In this document: one piece after another, positions 45,268 through 54,802 of the stretch | Layout: every line of letters begins with the position of its first letter | How positions within the stretch are numbered: the stretch's first letter is position 1 | DNA from: Akkermansia muciniphila | GTDB taxonomy: Bacteria > Verrucomicrobiota > Verrucomicrobiia > Opitutales > UBA953 | Direction of reading: 5' to 3' | NCBI GenBank assembly: GCA_943331445.1 | Contig: CALQLO010000001.1 | Span: 1 to 64,000, forward strand | DNA length: 64,000 bases | Notes under the pieces: generated by a model | What the model was told of the DNA's origin: nothing | What the model saw: the letters and a program-made list of their open reading frames with translations, nothing else | The model's database searches: none | Made by a program: the position numbers and the translations under genes

Positions 45268-46026
45268 ATGTTGTCTGTTCGTATCATTCCTTGTCTCGAT
45301 GTCCATGCGGGTCGCGTGGTCAAAGGGGTGAAGTTCGAAGAACTACGTGATGCTGGCGATCCCGTCGCGGTCGCGGCGGCCTATGAAAAGCAGGGAGCGG
45401 ACGAACTCGTCTTCCTTGATATCACGGCTTCTAGTGATGAACGCCGGACGATGGTCGACGTCGTCGAACGTACCGCGGATCAGGTTTTCATGCCTTTAAC
45501 GGTCGGAGGCGGCCTTCGCTCGGTGGAAGATATTCGCACCATGCTTAATGCGGGGGCGGATAAGGTCTCCCTCAATACTTCTGCCATTAAGGACCCGGCC
45601 TTAGTTTTAGAGGCAGCTCGCCGTTTCGGGAGCCAATGTATTGTGGTGGCAATCGATGCTAAAAATGTGGGTCCTGGTAAATGGGAAGTCTTCACCCATG
45701 GCGGCCGTCATGCGACTGGGCTCGATGCCGTCGAGTGGGCGCGCAAGGCCCAGAGTCTCGGGGCGGGCGAAATCCTGCTCACGAGCATGGACCGGGATGG
45801 GACGGCCGCGGGTTATGATATCCCGCTCAATCTTGCCGTTTCCTCTTCCGTGGAGGTTCCCGTGATTGCGTCAGGCGGTGCGGGTACGCTCGACCATCTT
45901 GCGGACGTACTTCAGCAAGGCGGTGCAAGTGCCGTGCTCGCCGCCAGTATTTTCCACTTTGGTACCTTCACGGTTCGGCAGGCCAAGGAACATCTCCAAG
46001 GTCGCGGGTTGCCGGTTCGGCTTTAA
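45268..46026 (+). CDS. hisF: Imidazole glycerol phosphate synthase subunit HisF
   Basis: A (beta/alpha)8 cyclase subunit that uses ammonia delivered by HisH to form imidazole glycerol phosphate and AICAR. It has 252 residues. Catalytic Asp residues are in [16 protein letters not shown] and [15 protein letters not shown], and phosphate-binding segments are [11 protein letters not shown] and [12 protein letters not shown]. hisH, hisA and hisI are not in the window, while hisC and hisS are elsewhere in it, so his genes are scattered. It converges with the CorC-type gene with a 4-bp overlap. Confidence 0.98.
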   Translation: MLSVRIIPCLDVHAGRVVKGVKFEELRDAGDPVAVAAAYEKQGADELVFLDITASSDERRTMVDVVERTADQVFMPLTVGGGLRSVEDIRTMLNAGADKVSLNTSAIKDPALVLEAARRFGSQCIVVAIDAKNVGPGKWEVFTHGGRHATGLDAVEWARKAQSLGAGEILLTSMDRDGTAAGYDIPLNLAVSSSVEVPVIASGGAGTLDHLADVLQQGGASAVLAASIFHFGTFTVRQAKEHLQGRGLPVRL

Positions 46027-47366
46027 GCCAAGGGTTTACTTTCGGCTTTGGGCATCACGAGGATTTTGTCCAGGCGGTGGCCGTCCATATCGATGATTTC
46101 GAAGATGTGTCCGAGGGCTTCGACGCGATCGCCTTCTGCGGGGATTCGACCTAGTGTCCGCATGACGAACCCAGAGAGCGCGGTGAATCGACCCGTGCCT
46201 TCGCCGGGAAAACGTCCGATGATGCCGGTCGCCTCACGGAAGTCATCAAGCGACACCACCGCATCTACGACCCAACTGCCATCGTCGCGACGTCGGACGG
46301 GCTTAGGCTGAGCCACTGGCGAACCCTCGTTCGGGAGCTCGCCAACGACGGATTCGAGGACGTCGTTCAAGGAGACCACGCCTCGCGTGCGACCGAATTC
46401 ATCGGTCACCAGAGCAATGTGGATTTTATCTTTCCGGAAGCGATCGAGGAGCTGCGTGCCGGTGCTGAAAGGCGTCACGGTCGGCGATTCGGTCAGGAGG
46501 TCTTTAATGGAGGCCGAGCCTGCCAAAGAAAGATTCGCCCAGAGTCGTTTGACGGAAACTACCCCCAGCGGACGGTCCGGAGATCCTCGGTAAACGGGAA
46601 ACCAGGTATGACCGGAGGCGACGACTTTGCGCCAATTTACTTCGTCGGTATCTTCGAGATTAAGCCAGACGACTCGATTACTCGGGGTCATCAGTTGTTC
46701 GGCGGTAATCAAATCCAAGGAGAGCGCTCCGTGCACCATACGGTGTTCGGCCGCATGGAGAACGCCTGAGGCCATGCCTTGGTCGACCATCATGCGTAAT
46801 TCATCTTCGGACATGGTGTCCTCGGGGGCGCGCTTGCGACCGAAGGCGAGCATCACGATGTCAGCGCACCAGCTCATGGAGTTAACTAAAGGTGAAGACA
46901 GTCCTGCGACTACGGCCATGGGGCGAGCCAACGCGGCGGCGAGTTTCTCGGATTCGATCAACGCCAAGCGCTTCGGCACGATCTCGGCGAAGATGACCGT
47001 TAAGGCACCGATAATAAAAGAGACGACACCTTCGGAAATGATCGTCGAATGCTCAACGAGTATGGCCCATTTGGAGTCGCTCAGGAATGGTACGAGCTTT
47101 TTAGCTAAAGGCGGGCCGCCGTAAATGGCGGCGATGATGCCTCCAAAGGTCATGCCCACTTGGACCGTTGAGAGGAATTTGGAGGGGTCGGCGAGTAGTG
47201 CTAAGGCCCTGGCCGCACCTTTGTCCCCGTTTTCAGCCATCTTGGCTAATCGGCGACGATTGGAGGAAACCAGGGCCATCTCTGCCAAGACGAAGACGGC
47301 GGTGACCAGCAGGCAGATGGCTATGAGGATGATTTCCACTTTTGGGGGATTTAGGGGGTGTGGCAC
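46023..47366 (-). CDS. Hemolysin-family membrane protein (CNNM, CBS pair and CorC/HlyC domain)
   Basis: The protein has 447 residues starting at GTG 47366. The N-terminal CNNM domain has about four membrane helices ([19 protein letters not shown] and later segments). Two CBS domains follow, including [15 protein letters not shown] and [22 protein letters not shown]-terminal CorC_HlyC domain carries [17 protein letters not shown] and [16 protein letters not shown]-like sequence. Members are linked to magnesium/cobalt or sodium-coupled magnesium export and are not true hemolysins. The specific ion is not determinable here. Confidence 0.93.
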   Translation of the reverse strand: MPHPLNPPKVEIILIAICLLVTAVFVLAEMALVSSNRRRLAKMAENGDKGAARALALLADPSKFLSTVQVGMTFGGIIAAIYGGPPLAKKLVPFLSDSKWAILVEHSTIISEGVVSFIIGALTVIFAEIVPKRLALIESEKLAAALARPMAVVAGLSSPLVNSMSWCADIVMLAFGRKRAPEDTMSEDELRMMVDQGMASGVLHAAEHRMVHGALSLDLITAEQLMTPSNRVVWLNLEDTDEVNWRKVVASGHTWFPVYRGSPDRPLGVVSVKRLWANLSLAGSASIKDLLTESPTVTPFSTGTQLLDRFRKDKIHIALVTDEFGRTRGVVSLNDVLESVVGELPNEGSPVAQPKPVRRRDDGSWVVDAVVSLDDFREATGIIGRFPGEGTGRFTALSGFVMRTLGRIPAEGDRVEALGHIFEIIDMDGHRLDKILVMPKAESKPLA

Positions 47367-47420
47367 CCCTCGTCAAATCCGCTTGTTCACAATCCTCGCC
47401 CCCCTACGGTCAATGCCTCA

Positions 47421-49031
47421 ATGGCGACCCATTATGAGGCAATCATCGTCGGGAGTGGCATCGGCGGCCTGAGCTTCGCGCTCAATCTGGCGAAGCGAGG
47501 CCATGCCGTCGCCATTGTGACCAAGAAGACCCGTTCCGATTCGAATACCAATTGGGCCCAGGGCGGCATCGCCTGTGTTACTGATAAGACCGACGATTTC
47601 AATAGCCACGTCCAAGACACACTCATGGCCGGGGATGGTCTTTGCGACATCGAGGTGGTGAAGCATATCATCGAGGCTGGGCCGGAGCGCATCGCTGAAT
47701 TGATCAGTTGGGGTGTGGAATTTGAAAATGGCGCCGATGGCCGACCCGATCTCGGACGAGAAGGCGGTCATTCACAACGGCGCATCCTCCATGCTCGTGA
47801 CATGACTGGCCGTACTATCGAGTCCGCACTCTTGCGTGCGGTCGCCGCCCTGCCCTCGGTGTCGATGCTCGAGCATCACTTGGCCATCGATCTTATTACA
47901 AAGGCTAAGCTTGGGCAGTGTCAGGTTGGGGCGACGGATGACCGTGTCCTGGGTGTGCACGTCCTGAATACTAAGGCCGGGCGGGTGGAGACGCTTTCCG
48001 CATCGGTTGTCGTGCTGGCGACCGGGGGCATGGGGCAGGTTTATCAGTTCACGACTAATCCGGATATCGCCACCGGCGACGGTATCGCCATGGCTTATCG
48101 TGCTGGTGCCGAAGTGCGCGACATGGAGATGGTTCAGTTCCATCCGACGGCGCTCAAGGCACCCGACGGCAGCCGGGCGCTCATCTCCGAGGCCGTCCGT
48201 GGCGAAGGCGCCATCCTGCGCGATGTCTCGATGCGGGTGTTCATGAAGGATTTCCACCCCCTCGGCGACCTCGCTCCGCGCGATATTGTCGCCCGGGCAA
48301 TCGATTCGGTCATGAAGCGCGATGGCGCCCCTCACGTCCTCCTAGATGCATCGCATGTTGCCAAGGGGCATTTCGCGGAGCGCTTCCCACATATTTACGA
48401 GACCTGCCGAAAAGCTGGCTTCGATTTGACGAAGGAGCCAGTGCCGGTCGTGCCTGCTGCCCATTACCTTTGCGGCGGCGTGGCGACGGACCTTCAGGGG
48501 CAGACTACCCTTGCCGGTCTCTTCGCGGTGGGGGAAGTGGCCTGCACGGGCTTGCATGGGGCTAATCGATTGGCGTCAAACTCATTGCTTGAGGCGGTCG
48601 TACTCGCGCATGACGGCGCGATTGCGGCCGACCAGGAGATTGCCAAGGTCAAGGGTTTCCGTGCTGATTTACCTGCCTGGATTGACGGTTCGGCGGGCGA
48701 TCCAGATGAGCGAGTCGTGCTTACGCACAATTGGGACGAGTTGCGGCGCACGATGTGGGATTACGTTGGAATCGTTCGATCGACTAAGCGGCTGCAACGT
48801 GCCCGTACGCGGATCGGAACCTTGGCGGATGAAGTCCGCGAGTACTACTGGAATTTCCGGATTGAGCCTAGGTTGCTCGAGTTGCGTAACCTTATTCAGG
48901 TCGCTGAACTTATTATCGATTGTGCGTTGCAACGTCATGAAAGTCGTGGGTTGCATTACACTTTAGATTACCCAGCCAAGTTGGAGGCTGCACGGCATAC
49001 TTCGGTGCGCCGTCCGCAGAGCCGACCATGA
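47421..49031 (+). CDS. nadB: L-aspartate oxidase
   Basis: A flavoenzyme that oxidises L-aspartate to iminoaspartate for de novo NAD synthesis. It has 537 residues from the ATG at 47421, just before the FAD-binding motif AIIVGSGIGGLSFALNLA. Other landmarks are NWAQGGIACV, GHSQRRILHARDMTGR, ATGGMGQVYQ, EMVQFHPTAL and GEVACTGLHGANRLASNSLLE. nadA and nadC are not in the window. It overlaps the next gene by 4 bp. Confidence 0.97.
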   Translation: MATHYEAIIVGSGIGGLSFALNLAKRGHAVAIVTKKTRSDSNTNWAQGGIACVTDKTDDFNSHVQDTLMAGDGLCDIEVVKHIIEAGPERIAELISWGVEFENGADGRPDLGREGGHSQRRILHARDMTGRTIESALLRAVAALPSVSMLEHHLAIDLITKAKLGQCQVGATDDRVLGVHVLNTKAGRVETLSASVVVLATGGMGQVYQFTTNPDIATGDGIAMAYRAGAEVRDMEMVQFHPTALKAPDGSRALISEAVRGEGAILRDVSMRVFMKDFHPLGDLAPRDIVARAIDSVMKRDGAPHVLLDASHVAKGHFAERFPHIYETCRKAGFDLTKEPVPVVPAAHYLCGGVATDLQGQTTLAGLFAVGEVACTGLHGANRLASNSLLEAVVLAHDGAIAADQEIAKVKGFRADLPAWIDGSAGDPDERVVLTHNWDELRRTMWDYVGIVRSTKRLQRARTRIGTLADEVREYYWNFRIEPRLLELRNLIQVAELIIDCALQRHESRGLHYTLDYPAKLEAARHTSVRRPQSRP

Positions 49032-49945
49032 AGATTGCCGTCGTCGGCACCGGCGCTCTCGGTGGATGGTATGCTGGCTTGCTCGCTCAGGCCGGCCACG
49101 AGGTCCATTGTCTCGCCCGGAGCGATTACACGGTCATTTCCGCCCGAGGTTTATTGCTTAGGAACAAAGGCCACGAGACGACCGTCCGGGTGGCTTCTGC
49201 ATCGGCCGAGGGTGAGACGGTGGGTCCTTGTGATCTGGTTGTGGTGACGACCAAGTCCACGGCTAATACCATTTTGCCGAGATTACTTAAACCTTTGCTC
49301 GGCCCTGCTACGATGCTGGTCACTTTGCAGAATGGGATGGGGAACGTCGAAGTCATCGCGCAGGTGATGCCTTACGAGCGCATTGTCGCAGGCCTCTGTT
49401 TCGTGTGTATCAATCGGGTAGCCCCTGGGGTGATCGATACGACCTTGGCCGGTTATGTCCGGATGGCGGCGGGCCGTGGCGACATTAATCCAGCGGTGAC
49501 GACATGTGTCGAAGTGTTTAAAGCAGCGGGCGTAGATACGGCCGCCGAGGCTTCGCTTGAGTCCGTGTTGTGGAAGAAGCTCTGTTGGAATATTCCTTTT
49601 AACGGACTTTCAATCGCGGGAGGGGCTGTTACCACGGATGTCATCCTGGCGGACCCAGTGCTGACGGACCGGGCACGCACTTTAATGAAAGAAGTCCAAG
49701 CCGCGTCGGTCGCTCGTGGGCACGGCTTCAATGACCAGCATGTGCAGCGACAATTCGAAGTAACGGTGGGCATGGGGCCGTACCGACCATCCAGCCTGAT
49801 TGATTTTGTTGAAGGACGCGAAGTCGAGGTTGAGGGTATCTGGGGCGAGCCACTCAAGCGCGGTCAAGACGCCGGCGTAGTGATGCCCGAACTCGTTCGA
49901 TTGATTAGCGAGATTCGGCTGAAAATCGCGGACCGCCGCGCTTAA
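49028..49945 (+). CDS. panE: 2-dehydropantoate 2-reductase family protein
   Basis: The protein has 305 residues. The NADPH-binding motif is VVGTGALGGWYAGLLAQAGH, and the catalytic and substrate segment includes WKKLCWNIPFNGLSIAGG and the C-terminal PYRPSSLIDFVEGREVEVE. PanE reduces ketopantoate to pantoate for coenzyme A synthesis. Several paralogous families share this fold, so the exact substrate is probable rather than certain. No panB or panC is adjacent. Confidence 0.85.
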   Translation: MKIAVVGTGALGGWYAGLLAQAGHEVHCLARSDYTVISARGLLLRNKGHETTVRVASASAEGETVGPCDLVVVTTKSTANTILPRLLKPLLGPATMLVTLQNGMGNVEVIAQVMPYERIVAGLCFVCINRVAPGVIDTTLAGYVRMAAGRGDINPAVTTCVEVFKAAGVDTAAEASLESVLWKKLCWNIPFNGLSIAGGAVTTDVILADPVLTDRARTLMKEVQAASVARGHGFNDQHVQRQFEVTVGMGPYRPSSLIDFVEGREVEVEGIWGEPLKRGQDAGVVMPELVRLISEIRLKIADRRA

Positions 49946-49948
49946 GGC

Positions 49949-50416
49949 TTACTTCTGCAAAGTCGTCGCTCTGCCGAGACGATTCAGCATGTTCGCGATT
50001 TCCGTGCTGGCGCGGGACTCATTCCAAAAATTAGCCGGGACGGAGGGGCCGGAGTCGGCGTCGAACAAGCGACGGTTTTTCCTGTCAAAGAGGCTCACGG
50101 AAAGAGAAGCGACCTGGAGGTCGTTGCGATTGTCTTCACTCTTTTTGATCCGCCAGCTGCTCTTAAGCACGGCGTCCGCTTCGGAGGTGTTGGTGACCAC
50201 CACGTAACCCAGGCGGCGTAGTTCGCTGACCGAGGCGTCATGCACGGCATTGGAGGCGCTGGCGGTCTCGGAGGTGCTGGCGCCGACCGTGTCGGCGACG
50301 TAAACCCGGGAAATGGTCGAAGGGGAGACGTGGGGACTCCCTCCGGTGGTGCAACCAGAGAGAAAAGCGGCCAAAACAGCTAGGAGAAGTGAGGAGGCCT
50401 TAAGCAGGTGGTGCAT
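49949..50416 (-). CDS. Putative lipoprotein
   Basis: The protein has 155 residues. The signal peptide LLLAVLAAFLSGC ends in a lipobox (LSGC), so the mature protein begins at the lipidated cysteine. The mature part is a small alpha/beta domain with VYVADTVGAS, AVHDASVSELRRLGYVVV and ADAVLKSSWRI, reminiscent of DUF4136 or CsgG-like lipoprotein folds, but I cannot assign it. Convergent with panE. Confidence 0.75.
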   Translation of the reverse strand: MHHLLKASSLLLAVLAAFLSGCTTGGSPHVSPSTISRVYVADTVGASTSETASASNAVHDASVSELRRLGYVVVTNTSEADAVLKSSWRIKKSEDNRNDLQVASLSVSLFDRKNRRLFDADSGPSVPANFWNESRASTEIANMLNRLGRATTLQK

Positions 50417-50497
50417 AACTTGTTTATTACCGATTCTCGCAATTAGACAAGCAGGTACATGTTGTGATTACCCCCGGTGCATACCGCGGCGTTTACC

Positions 50498-51553
50498 ATG
50501 GCCAAAATACATGCCGTCACCTTCGACCTCGCAGGTACCCTGCTCTCTCCGACCCCCAGTGTCGGAGCAATCTATGCTGCCTGTGCCCTGAAGCACGGTG
50601 TGGTGGTCGAAGCAACGGTGCTCGATGCTGCTTTCCCGCTGGCTTTCAAAGGCGGGCCGAAAGGCACCAAGCCCGAAGTCTTCTGGCGCGAGGTGGTTGA
50701 ACGTTGTTTTGGGCCAGCGCTCCCTTCGGCTAAAATTGGGCCGGTCTTCAAGGAATGCTGGGAGGCATTTGCAAAACCAGAGTCATGGCGATTGGCACCC
50801 GGAGCTTTGAATGCGATCTCGGCCATACGTTTTCTGGGGGTCAAGGTCGCCGTGCTTTCGAATGCGGACTCACGCATGAACGCCGTGCTTGAGGGGCATG
50901 GTCTCACCCGCCGTCTTGATGGCATATTCCTTTCCGCGGAAACTGGCTTTGCCAAGCCCGATGCTAAGGCCTTTGCCCATGCTGCGAAGGCACTGGGCGG
51001 AACAACCTCCACGTTGGTGCATTTTGGCGATAGTCCGTCTGAGGATGGTGCCGGTGCGCGCGATGCGGGTGCGACGGGTGTCGTCGTAGGGGGTGCACAC
51101 GCACCGGAGAAATGTATGCGCGCCGAGAAGATTCTCGAGACGCCTTACATCATTCGGGCTTTAATCACGGAGGGTCGTTTAAAGGGTAAATTCTCTCGCA
51201 CCGTGCAAAATCTATTGGCGAACCTGCGCGGACTGCCGGAAGATCGCGGTCATTCCTCAGATCGTCCCATGAAATCAATGGATGAGGCGGTTTTGGATGC
51301 GTTCAAGAAGCTTCGCTTGGATAAGCCTGTCCCCGAAGATGCGATCGTGGCAAGTTGGCATGAACTCCTTCCTGTAAAATTAGCCAAACGGTGTGCGCCC
51401 TTGCGCGTCCTCGAAGGAGGCAAGTTGGTGGTGCAGTGTGAGAACTCGATCATCAAATCCGAAGTTCGCTTCCATGAACGAGCAATGCTGGCAAAAATCC
51501 GCACCTTGCGCGGCTGCCAGGATGTTCGCTCGATTAGTTTTGTGAACGCCTGA
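50498..51553 (+). CDS. HAD-family hydrolase fused to a DUF721 (DciA-like) domain
   Basis: The protein has 351 residues from the ATG at 50498. The first 220 residues are a HAD-IA phosphatase with motif I FDLAGTLLS (nucleophile Asp; the usual second Asp is Ala), motif II VLSNADSR, the lysine in FAKPDAKAFAHA and motif IV HFGDSPSEDGAGARDAG. After a basic linker, residues about 265-350 match DUF721: VLDAFKKLRLDK, ASWHELLPVKLAKRCAPL and GKLVVQCENSIIKSEVRFHE. In bacteria DUF721/DciA loads or helps DnaB helicase and is usually stand-alone. The fusion looks genuine because no stop or frame break separates the parts. Confidence 0.88.
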   Translation: MAKIHAVTFDLAGTLLSPTPSVGAIYAACALKHGVVVEATVLDAAFPLAFKGGPKGTKPEVFWREVVERCFGPALPSAKIGPVFKECWEAFAKPESWRLAPGALNAISAIRFLGVKVAVLSNADSRMNAVLEGHGLTRRLDGIFLSAETGFAKPDAKAFAHAAKALGGTTSTLVHFGDSPSEDGAGARDAGATGVVVGGAHAPEKCMRAEKILETPYIIRALITEGRLKGKFSRTVQNLLANLRGLPEDRGHSSDRPMKSMDEAVLDAFKKLRLDKPVPEDAIVASWHELLPVKLAKRCAPLRVLEGGKLVVQCENSIIKSEVRFHERAMLAKIRTLRGCQDVRSISFVNA

Positions 51554-51555
51554 AC

Positions 51556-51948
51556 TCAGTTCGGGCCAGGCTCGAAGGGCTTATGGAAGGCCTCCTTGAA
51601 GTCATAGACATTACTGAAAGCCTCGAGATTGTCGTCTTCGGAACGGCCGAAAAGTCCGGTGTCGATGATGTTAAAAACGATGTTCCCGACGTCTGCTGAT
51701 TTGCGTAGTCCCCAGTTATGAAGCAGCGGGTACGCCATCGGGCCGTAGGTTTCGAGTACGTGGAGTCGGAAGCCCTCGAGGAGTTGGGGGCCCGTGACAT
51801 GTCGATTGGTGGCACTCCGCCCTTTCTTGGGTTCTCCATGGACGATTTTCTGGGCGTGGTCGAGGCCCTGACGGACGACTTCGTAGGCCTGAGGTTGATA
51901 GCGCGGATCCTTGAGTCGGATCATGCGAACGGCTTCGTCGAAGTCCAT
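51556..51948 (-). CDS. Minf_1886-family conserved protein
   Basis: The protein has about 130 residues from the ATG at 51948. An in-frame TTG at 51966 would overlap hisC. The pattern fits the small uncharacterised family described mainly in Verrucomicrobiota and Planctomycetota: DPRYQPQAYEVVRQGLDHAQ, NRHVTGPQLLEGFRLHVLETYG and ADVGNIVFNIIDTGLFG. It has no membrane segment and no recognised catalytic motif. It lies 4 bp after hisC on the same strand. The function is unknown. Confidence 0.85.
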   Translation of the reverse strand: MDFDEAVRMIRLKDPRYQPQAYEVVRQGLDHAQKIVHGEPKKGRSATNRHVTGPQLLEGFRLHVLETYGPMAYPLLHNWGLRKSADVGNIVFNIIDTGLFGRSEDDNLEAFSNVYDFKEAFHKPFEPGPN

Positions 51949-51952
51949 GAGC

Positions 51953-53041
51953 TCAGAGTTTGGCAAGTTCGGTTAACAGTCGAGCGTTCTGCTCGGCCGT
52001 GCCTACGGTAAGTCGCAACCAGCCAGTCATGCCGTACCCACGGAGGGGGCGGACAATTACGCCGGCTTTCTGGAGCTTCAGGAAGGCCGCTTCGGCCTGC
52101 GGAACTTGCGTAGCCAGGAAGTTGGCTTTGCCGTCGATAAATGCGAAGCCGAGTTTTTTAAGTCCGGCGGAAAGCTGGGCGATACCCTCGGCGTTGACCT
52201 GACGGGTGCGGCGGACGAAATCCTCATCATCCAATGCTGCTTCGGCTGCGGCTAGGGCAGGTAGATTGACGTTAAAGGGCTGACGTACTCGATTCAATAG
52301 GCTGCAGACTTCCGTTGAGCCCATGAGGTAGCCGACTCGTAATCCGGCCAATCCGTAAGCCTTTGAAAAAGTACGAGAAAGCACGACTTTGCGGCCTGAC
52401 ATCATCAAGGGGCGTAAATCCGCCGATGCTTCGAGGTATTCCGTGTAGGCTTCGTCTAGGCAGAAGATGACATCCTCTGGTAGTGAAGCGGCCAAAGCTA
52501 GAATATCGGCGGGATCATCTGTTCCGCCGGTTGGATTATTGGGGCTGGCGAGGAAAAGGATACGGGTCTTGGGGGTGACGGCGGCGCGGAGCGCGGCGAG
52601 ATCATGGCGGTAGCCAGGCATGGGTACCTCCACGGGTTTTGCCCCGAAGAGCATCGTGGCGAGTTTGTAGACGATGAAGGCTTGGGCCCCGAAGACGACT
52701 TCATCACCGGGTCGAAGGAAAGCCTGAGCGAGGAGAATCATCACTTCGTTGGAGCCATTACCGATGACGAAATTACCAGGCTCCATCGCCCACTTCCGTG
52801 CCAATTTCTCGCGAAGGAAGGTGCAGCCGCCATCAGGATAGAGATGGCAAGTGTCGAGGGCTTTGCGAGCGGCGGCTAGGCCGAGCGGAGAAGGTCCTAG
52901 CGGGTTCTCATTCGAGGCGAGCTTGATCACGTCCGCGGGATTGAGGCCAAACTCCCGGGCGACGACTTCAATGGGGCGCCCAGCTTCATAGACGGGCTGA
53001 GTGAGGACGGGCCGATTGGCTAGGTCTGAATAAGAAGCCAT
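51953..53041 (-). CDS. hisC: Histidinol-phosphate aminotransferase
   Basis: A PLP-dependent fold-type I aminotransferase of 362 residues that converts imidazole acetol phosphate to histidinol phosphate. Motifs: LASNENPLGPSPL, IGNGSNEVMILLAQAF, NNPTGG, CLDEAYTEY and the PLP lysine in SRTFSKAYGLAGLRVGYL. The ATG at 53041 is preferred to a TTG 15 bases upstream. The C-terminal substrate-contact arginine lies in GYGMTGWLRLTVGT. It precedes the Minf_1886 gene. Confidence 0.97.
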   Translation of the reverse strand: MASYSDLANRPVLTQPVYEAGRPIEVVAREFGLNPADVIKLASNENPLGPSPLGLAAARKALDTCHLYPDGGCTFLREKLARKWAMEPGNFVIGNGSNEVMILLAQAFLRPGDEVVFGAQAFIVYKLATMLFGAKPVEVPMPGYRHDLAALRAAVTPKTRILFLASPNNPTGGTDDPADILALAASLPEDVIFCLDEAYTEYLEASADLRPLMMSGRKVVLSRTFSKAYGLAGLRVGYLMGSTEVCSLLNRVRQPFNVNLPALAAAEAALDDEDFVRRTRQVNAEGIAQLSAGLKKLGFAFIDGKANFLATQVPQAEAAFLKLQKAGVIVRPLRGYGMTGWLRLTVGTAEQNARLLTELAKL

Positions 53042-53138
53042 GAATGTCCCAATCAATGCGACTGTTCAGACGCTTGGCAAGCGTGAGCGACCGCCCTACC
53101 CGCTTGCCACTGCCCTAGTCTAAGTCTTAATGTGCAGT

Positions 53139-54104
53139 ATGAAAATCGTCGTAACCGGCGCCTCCGGATTCTTGGGTCGCGAGGTCTGCCTCGCCGCCTT
53201 GCGCCGAGGCCACGAGTTGCTTGCGATTGGGGGGACCCATTTACCCAGCATTCCTAATGTGCATCGCACCATGCACTTGGATTTGACCATCCCGGGTAGG
53301 CTCGAAGCGGTCATGCTGGATGAGTTTCCCCAGGCAGTCATCAACTGTGCCGCGCTCCCCACCATCCACGATTGTGATCGTAACCCCGACCTGGCGGATA
53401 AATTAAACACAGAGGTGCCTCGGCGGATGGCTCAGCTCGCCTTTCATGTTGGCGCCAAGCTGGTGCACTTATCCACAGATATGGTTTTTGATGGTGAGGT
53501 CGGCCGTTACCAACACACCGATCAACCCCGCCCGCTTAGCCGGTATGGTCTGACTAAAGCGGCTGGCGAGGTTGAGGTACTGAAGTACGGACGCGAACAT
53601 GCAGCGGTTATTCGCACCACCCTCTTGAACGGTAATCATCCGCGCGGGGTGCGGGGTCTACATGAGCGGTTATTTATGGATTGGTCTGCTGGAAAGACGA
53701 CGGCGCTCTTCACCGACGAGATCCGGCAGCCAGTCGGGCTGACTAATCTGGCTGACGTTACCGTGGAACTTTGTGAACGCCCTAATCTTTCTGGAGTTTA
53801 CCACTGGGCTGGGGCGGACGCTTTGAGCCGCTATGAGATTGGGGTCAGAATCGCTGAACATTTCGGACTAGATTCTGATAAGTTTATTAAGGCTTCCTTG
53901 CGTTCGGAGCTTCCCGACCTTGCGGCTCGACCACGCGACCTAAGCCTGCAGTTACACCCATTAGCAGGTAAATTGCGCACCCCGGTTCAGGCTTTTGCGG
54001 AACAGCTCGGAGAACTAAGGATTCCACGAGGTTGTGAGGAATGGTATGAAAAAGAGACCGGACGAAAGGTCGTGCGTCTTTTGGAGAAAGGGATAGACTT
54101 CTAA
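53139..54104 (+). CDS. RfbD-like SDR sugar-nucleotide reductase
   Basis: The protein has 321 residues from the ATG at 53139. The extended-SDR cofactor motif is VTGASGFLGREV; the catalytic triad is represented by LSTDMVFDGE and Y-x-x-x-K in YGLTKAAGEVEV. The pattern resembles dTDP-4-dehydrorhamnose reductase (RfbD). No other dTDP-rhamnose genes lie nearby, so substrate assignment to a nucleotide sugar is tentative. It is followed 2 bp later by the lipoate-ligase-like gene. Confidence 0.85.
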   Translation: MKIVVTGASGFLGREVCLAALRRGHELLAIGGTHLPSIPNVHRTMHLDLTIPGRLEAVMLDEFPQAVINCAALPTIHDCDRNPDLADKLNTEVPRRMAQLAFHVGAKLVHLSTDMVFDGEVGRYQHTDQPRPLSRYGLTKAAGEVEVLKYGREHAAVIRTTLLNGNHPRGVRGLHERLFMDWSAGKTTALFTDEIRQPVGLTNLADVTVELCERPNLSGVYHWAGADALSRYEIGVRIAEHFGLDSDKFIKASLRSELPDLAARPRDLSLQLHPLAGKLRTPVQAFAEQLGELRIPRGCEEWYEKETGRKVVRLLEKGIDF

Positions 54105-54106
54105 AC

Positions 54107-54802
54107 ATGGACGTTCTCCCGCGCCAAGCTGCTGATGCTGTCGTCAATATGTCGGCAGACTTGATGCTGCTGGAGCACTACCCCCACCCCGAAAGGGTTC
54201 GTTTTCGTCCGTTCGCCTGGTCGGAGCCCGCCTACACTTTTGGCGTTTCTCAGAATTGGAGTAAGTATCGAGCCCAAGTGCCCGCTCAGTTTCCGCTTAT
54301 CCGTCGCAGTACTGGGGGTGGCTTGGTTTCGCACCTTGATGATTGGACCTTCGCTCTGGTGATTCCGCCGCAGCATTCGCTTTTTGCCGCGGAGGCTTTA
54401 GCCAGTTACGCCGCCGTCCATGAGGCCTTGGTCGGTGCTCTGTTGGCGCAATCTTTGCCGGTTAAACTCGTAACAGCTCCAGCTGGTAAGAGGGAGTTCG
54501 CCTCACCCGATGACTGCTCTCAGCGAGCTGAGCCCTACGACCTAGTGCGGACGGATGATGGCCGAAAGGTGGCCGGAGCGGCCCAGAAGAGGAACCGCAA
54601 GGGCCTGCTCATTGAAGGGTACATCTGGCGGCCATTTCTGGAAGGCTGTGACTGGCTTCGTTTTGAGAAGGATTTCACCGTGGCCCTTGGGAAAGTCCTC
54701 GAGAGCCCGCCCGTGACAGTCGCAGAACCGATTTACAATCAGTTCGACCACGAAGGCACTTGGGCGAAGTTTGCTTCGCGTGAGTGGAACGAAAGAATTT
54801 AA
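54107..54802 (+). CDS. Lipoate--protein ligase A-like protein (BPL/LplA/LipB fold)
   Basis: The protein has 231 residues. Signature RRSTGGGLVSH appears near residue 64, the core of the lipoyl/biotinyl ligase fold. A second conserved patch, GRKVAGAAQKRNRKGLLIEGYI, supplies the catalytic lysine region. There is no C-terminal accessory domain of the full-length E. coli LplA. It may load lipoate or octanoate onto E2 and GcvH proteins, or be a related acyl-handling enzyme; the exact activity is uncertain. It converges with mutS, overlapping by 4 bp. Confidence 0.85.
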   Translation: MDVLPRQAADAVVNMSADLMLLEHYPHPERVRFRPFAWSEPAYTFGVSQNWSKYRAQVPAQFPLIRRSTGGGLVSHLDDWTFALVIPPQHSLFAAEALASYAAVHEALVGALLAQSLPVKLVTAPAGKREFASPDDCSQRAEPYDLVRTDDGRKVAGAAQKRNRKGLLIEGYIWRPFLEGCDWLRFEKDFTVALGKVLESPPVTVAEPIYNQFDHEGTWAKFASREWNERI

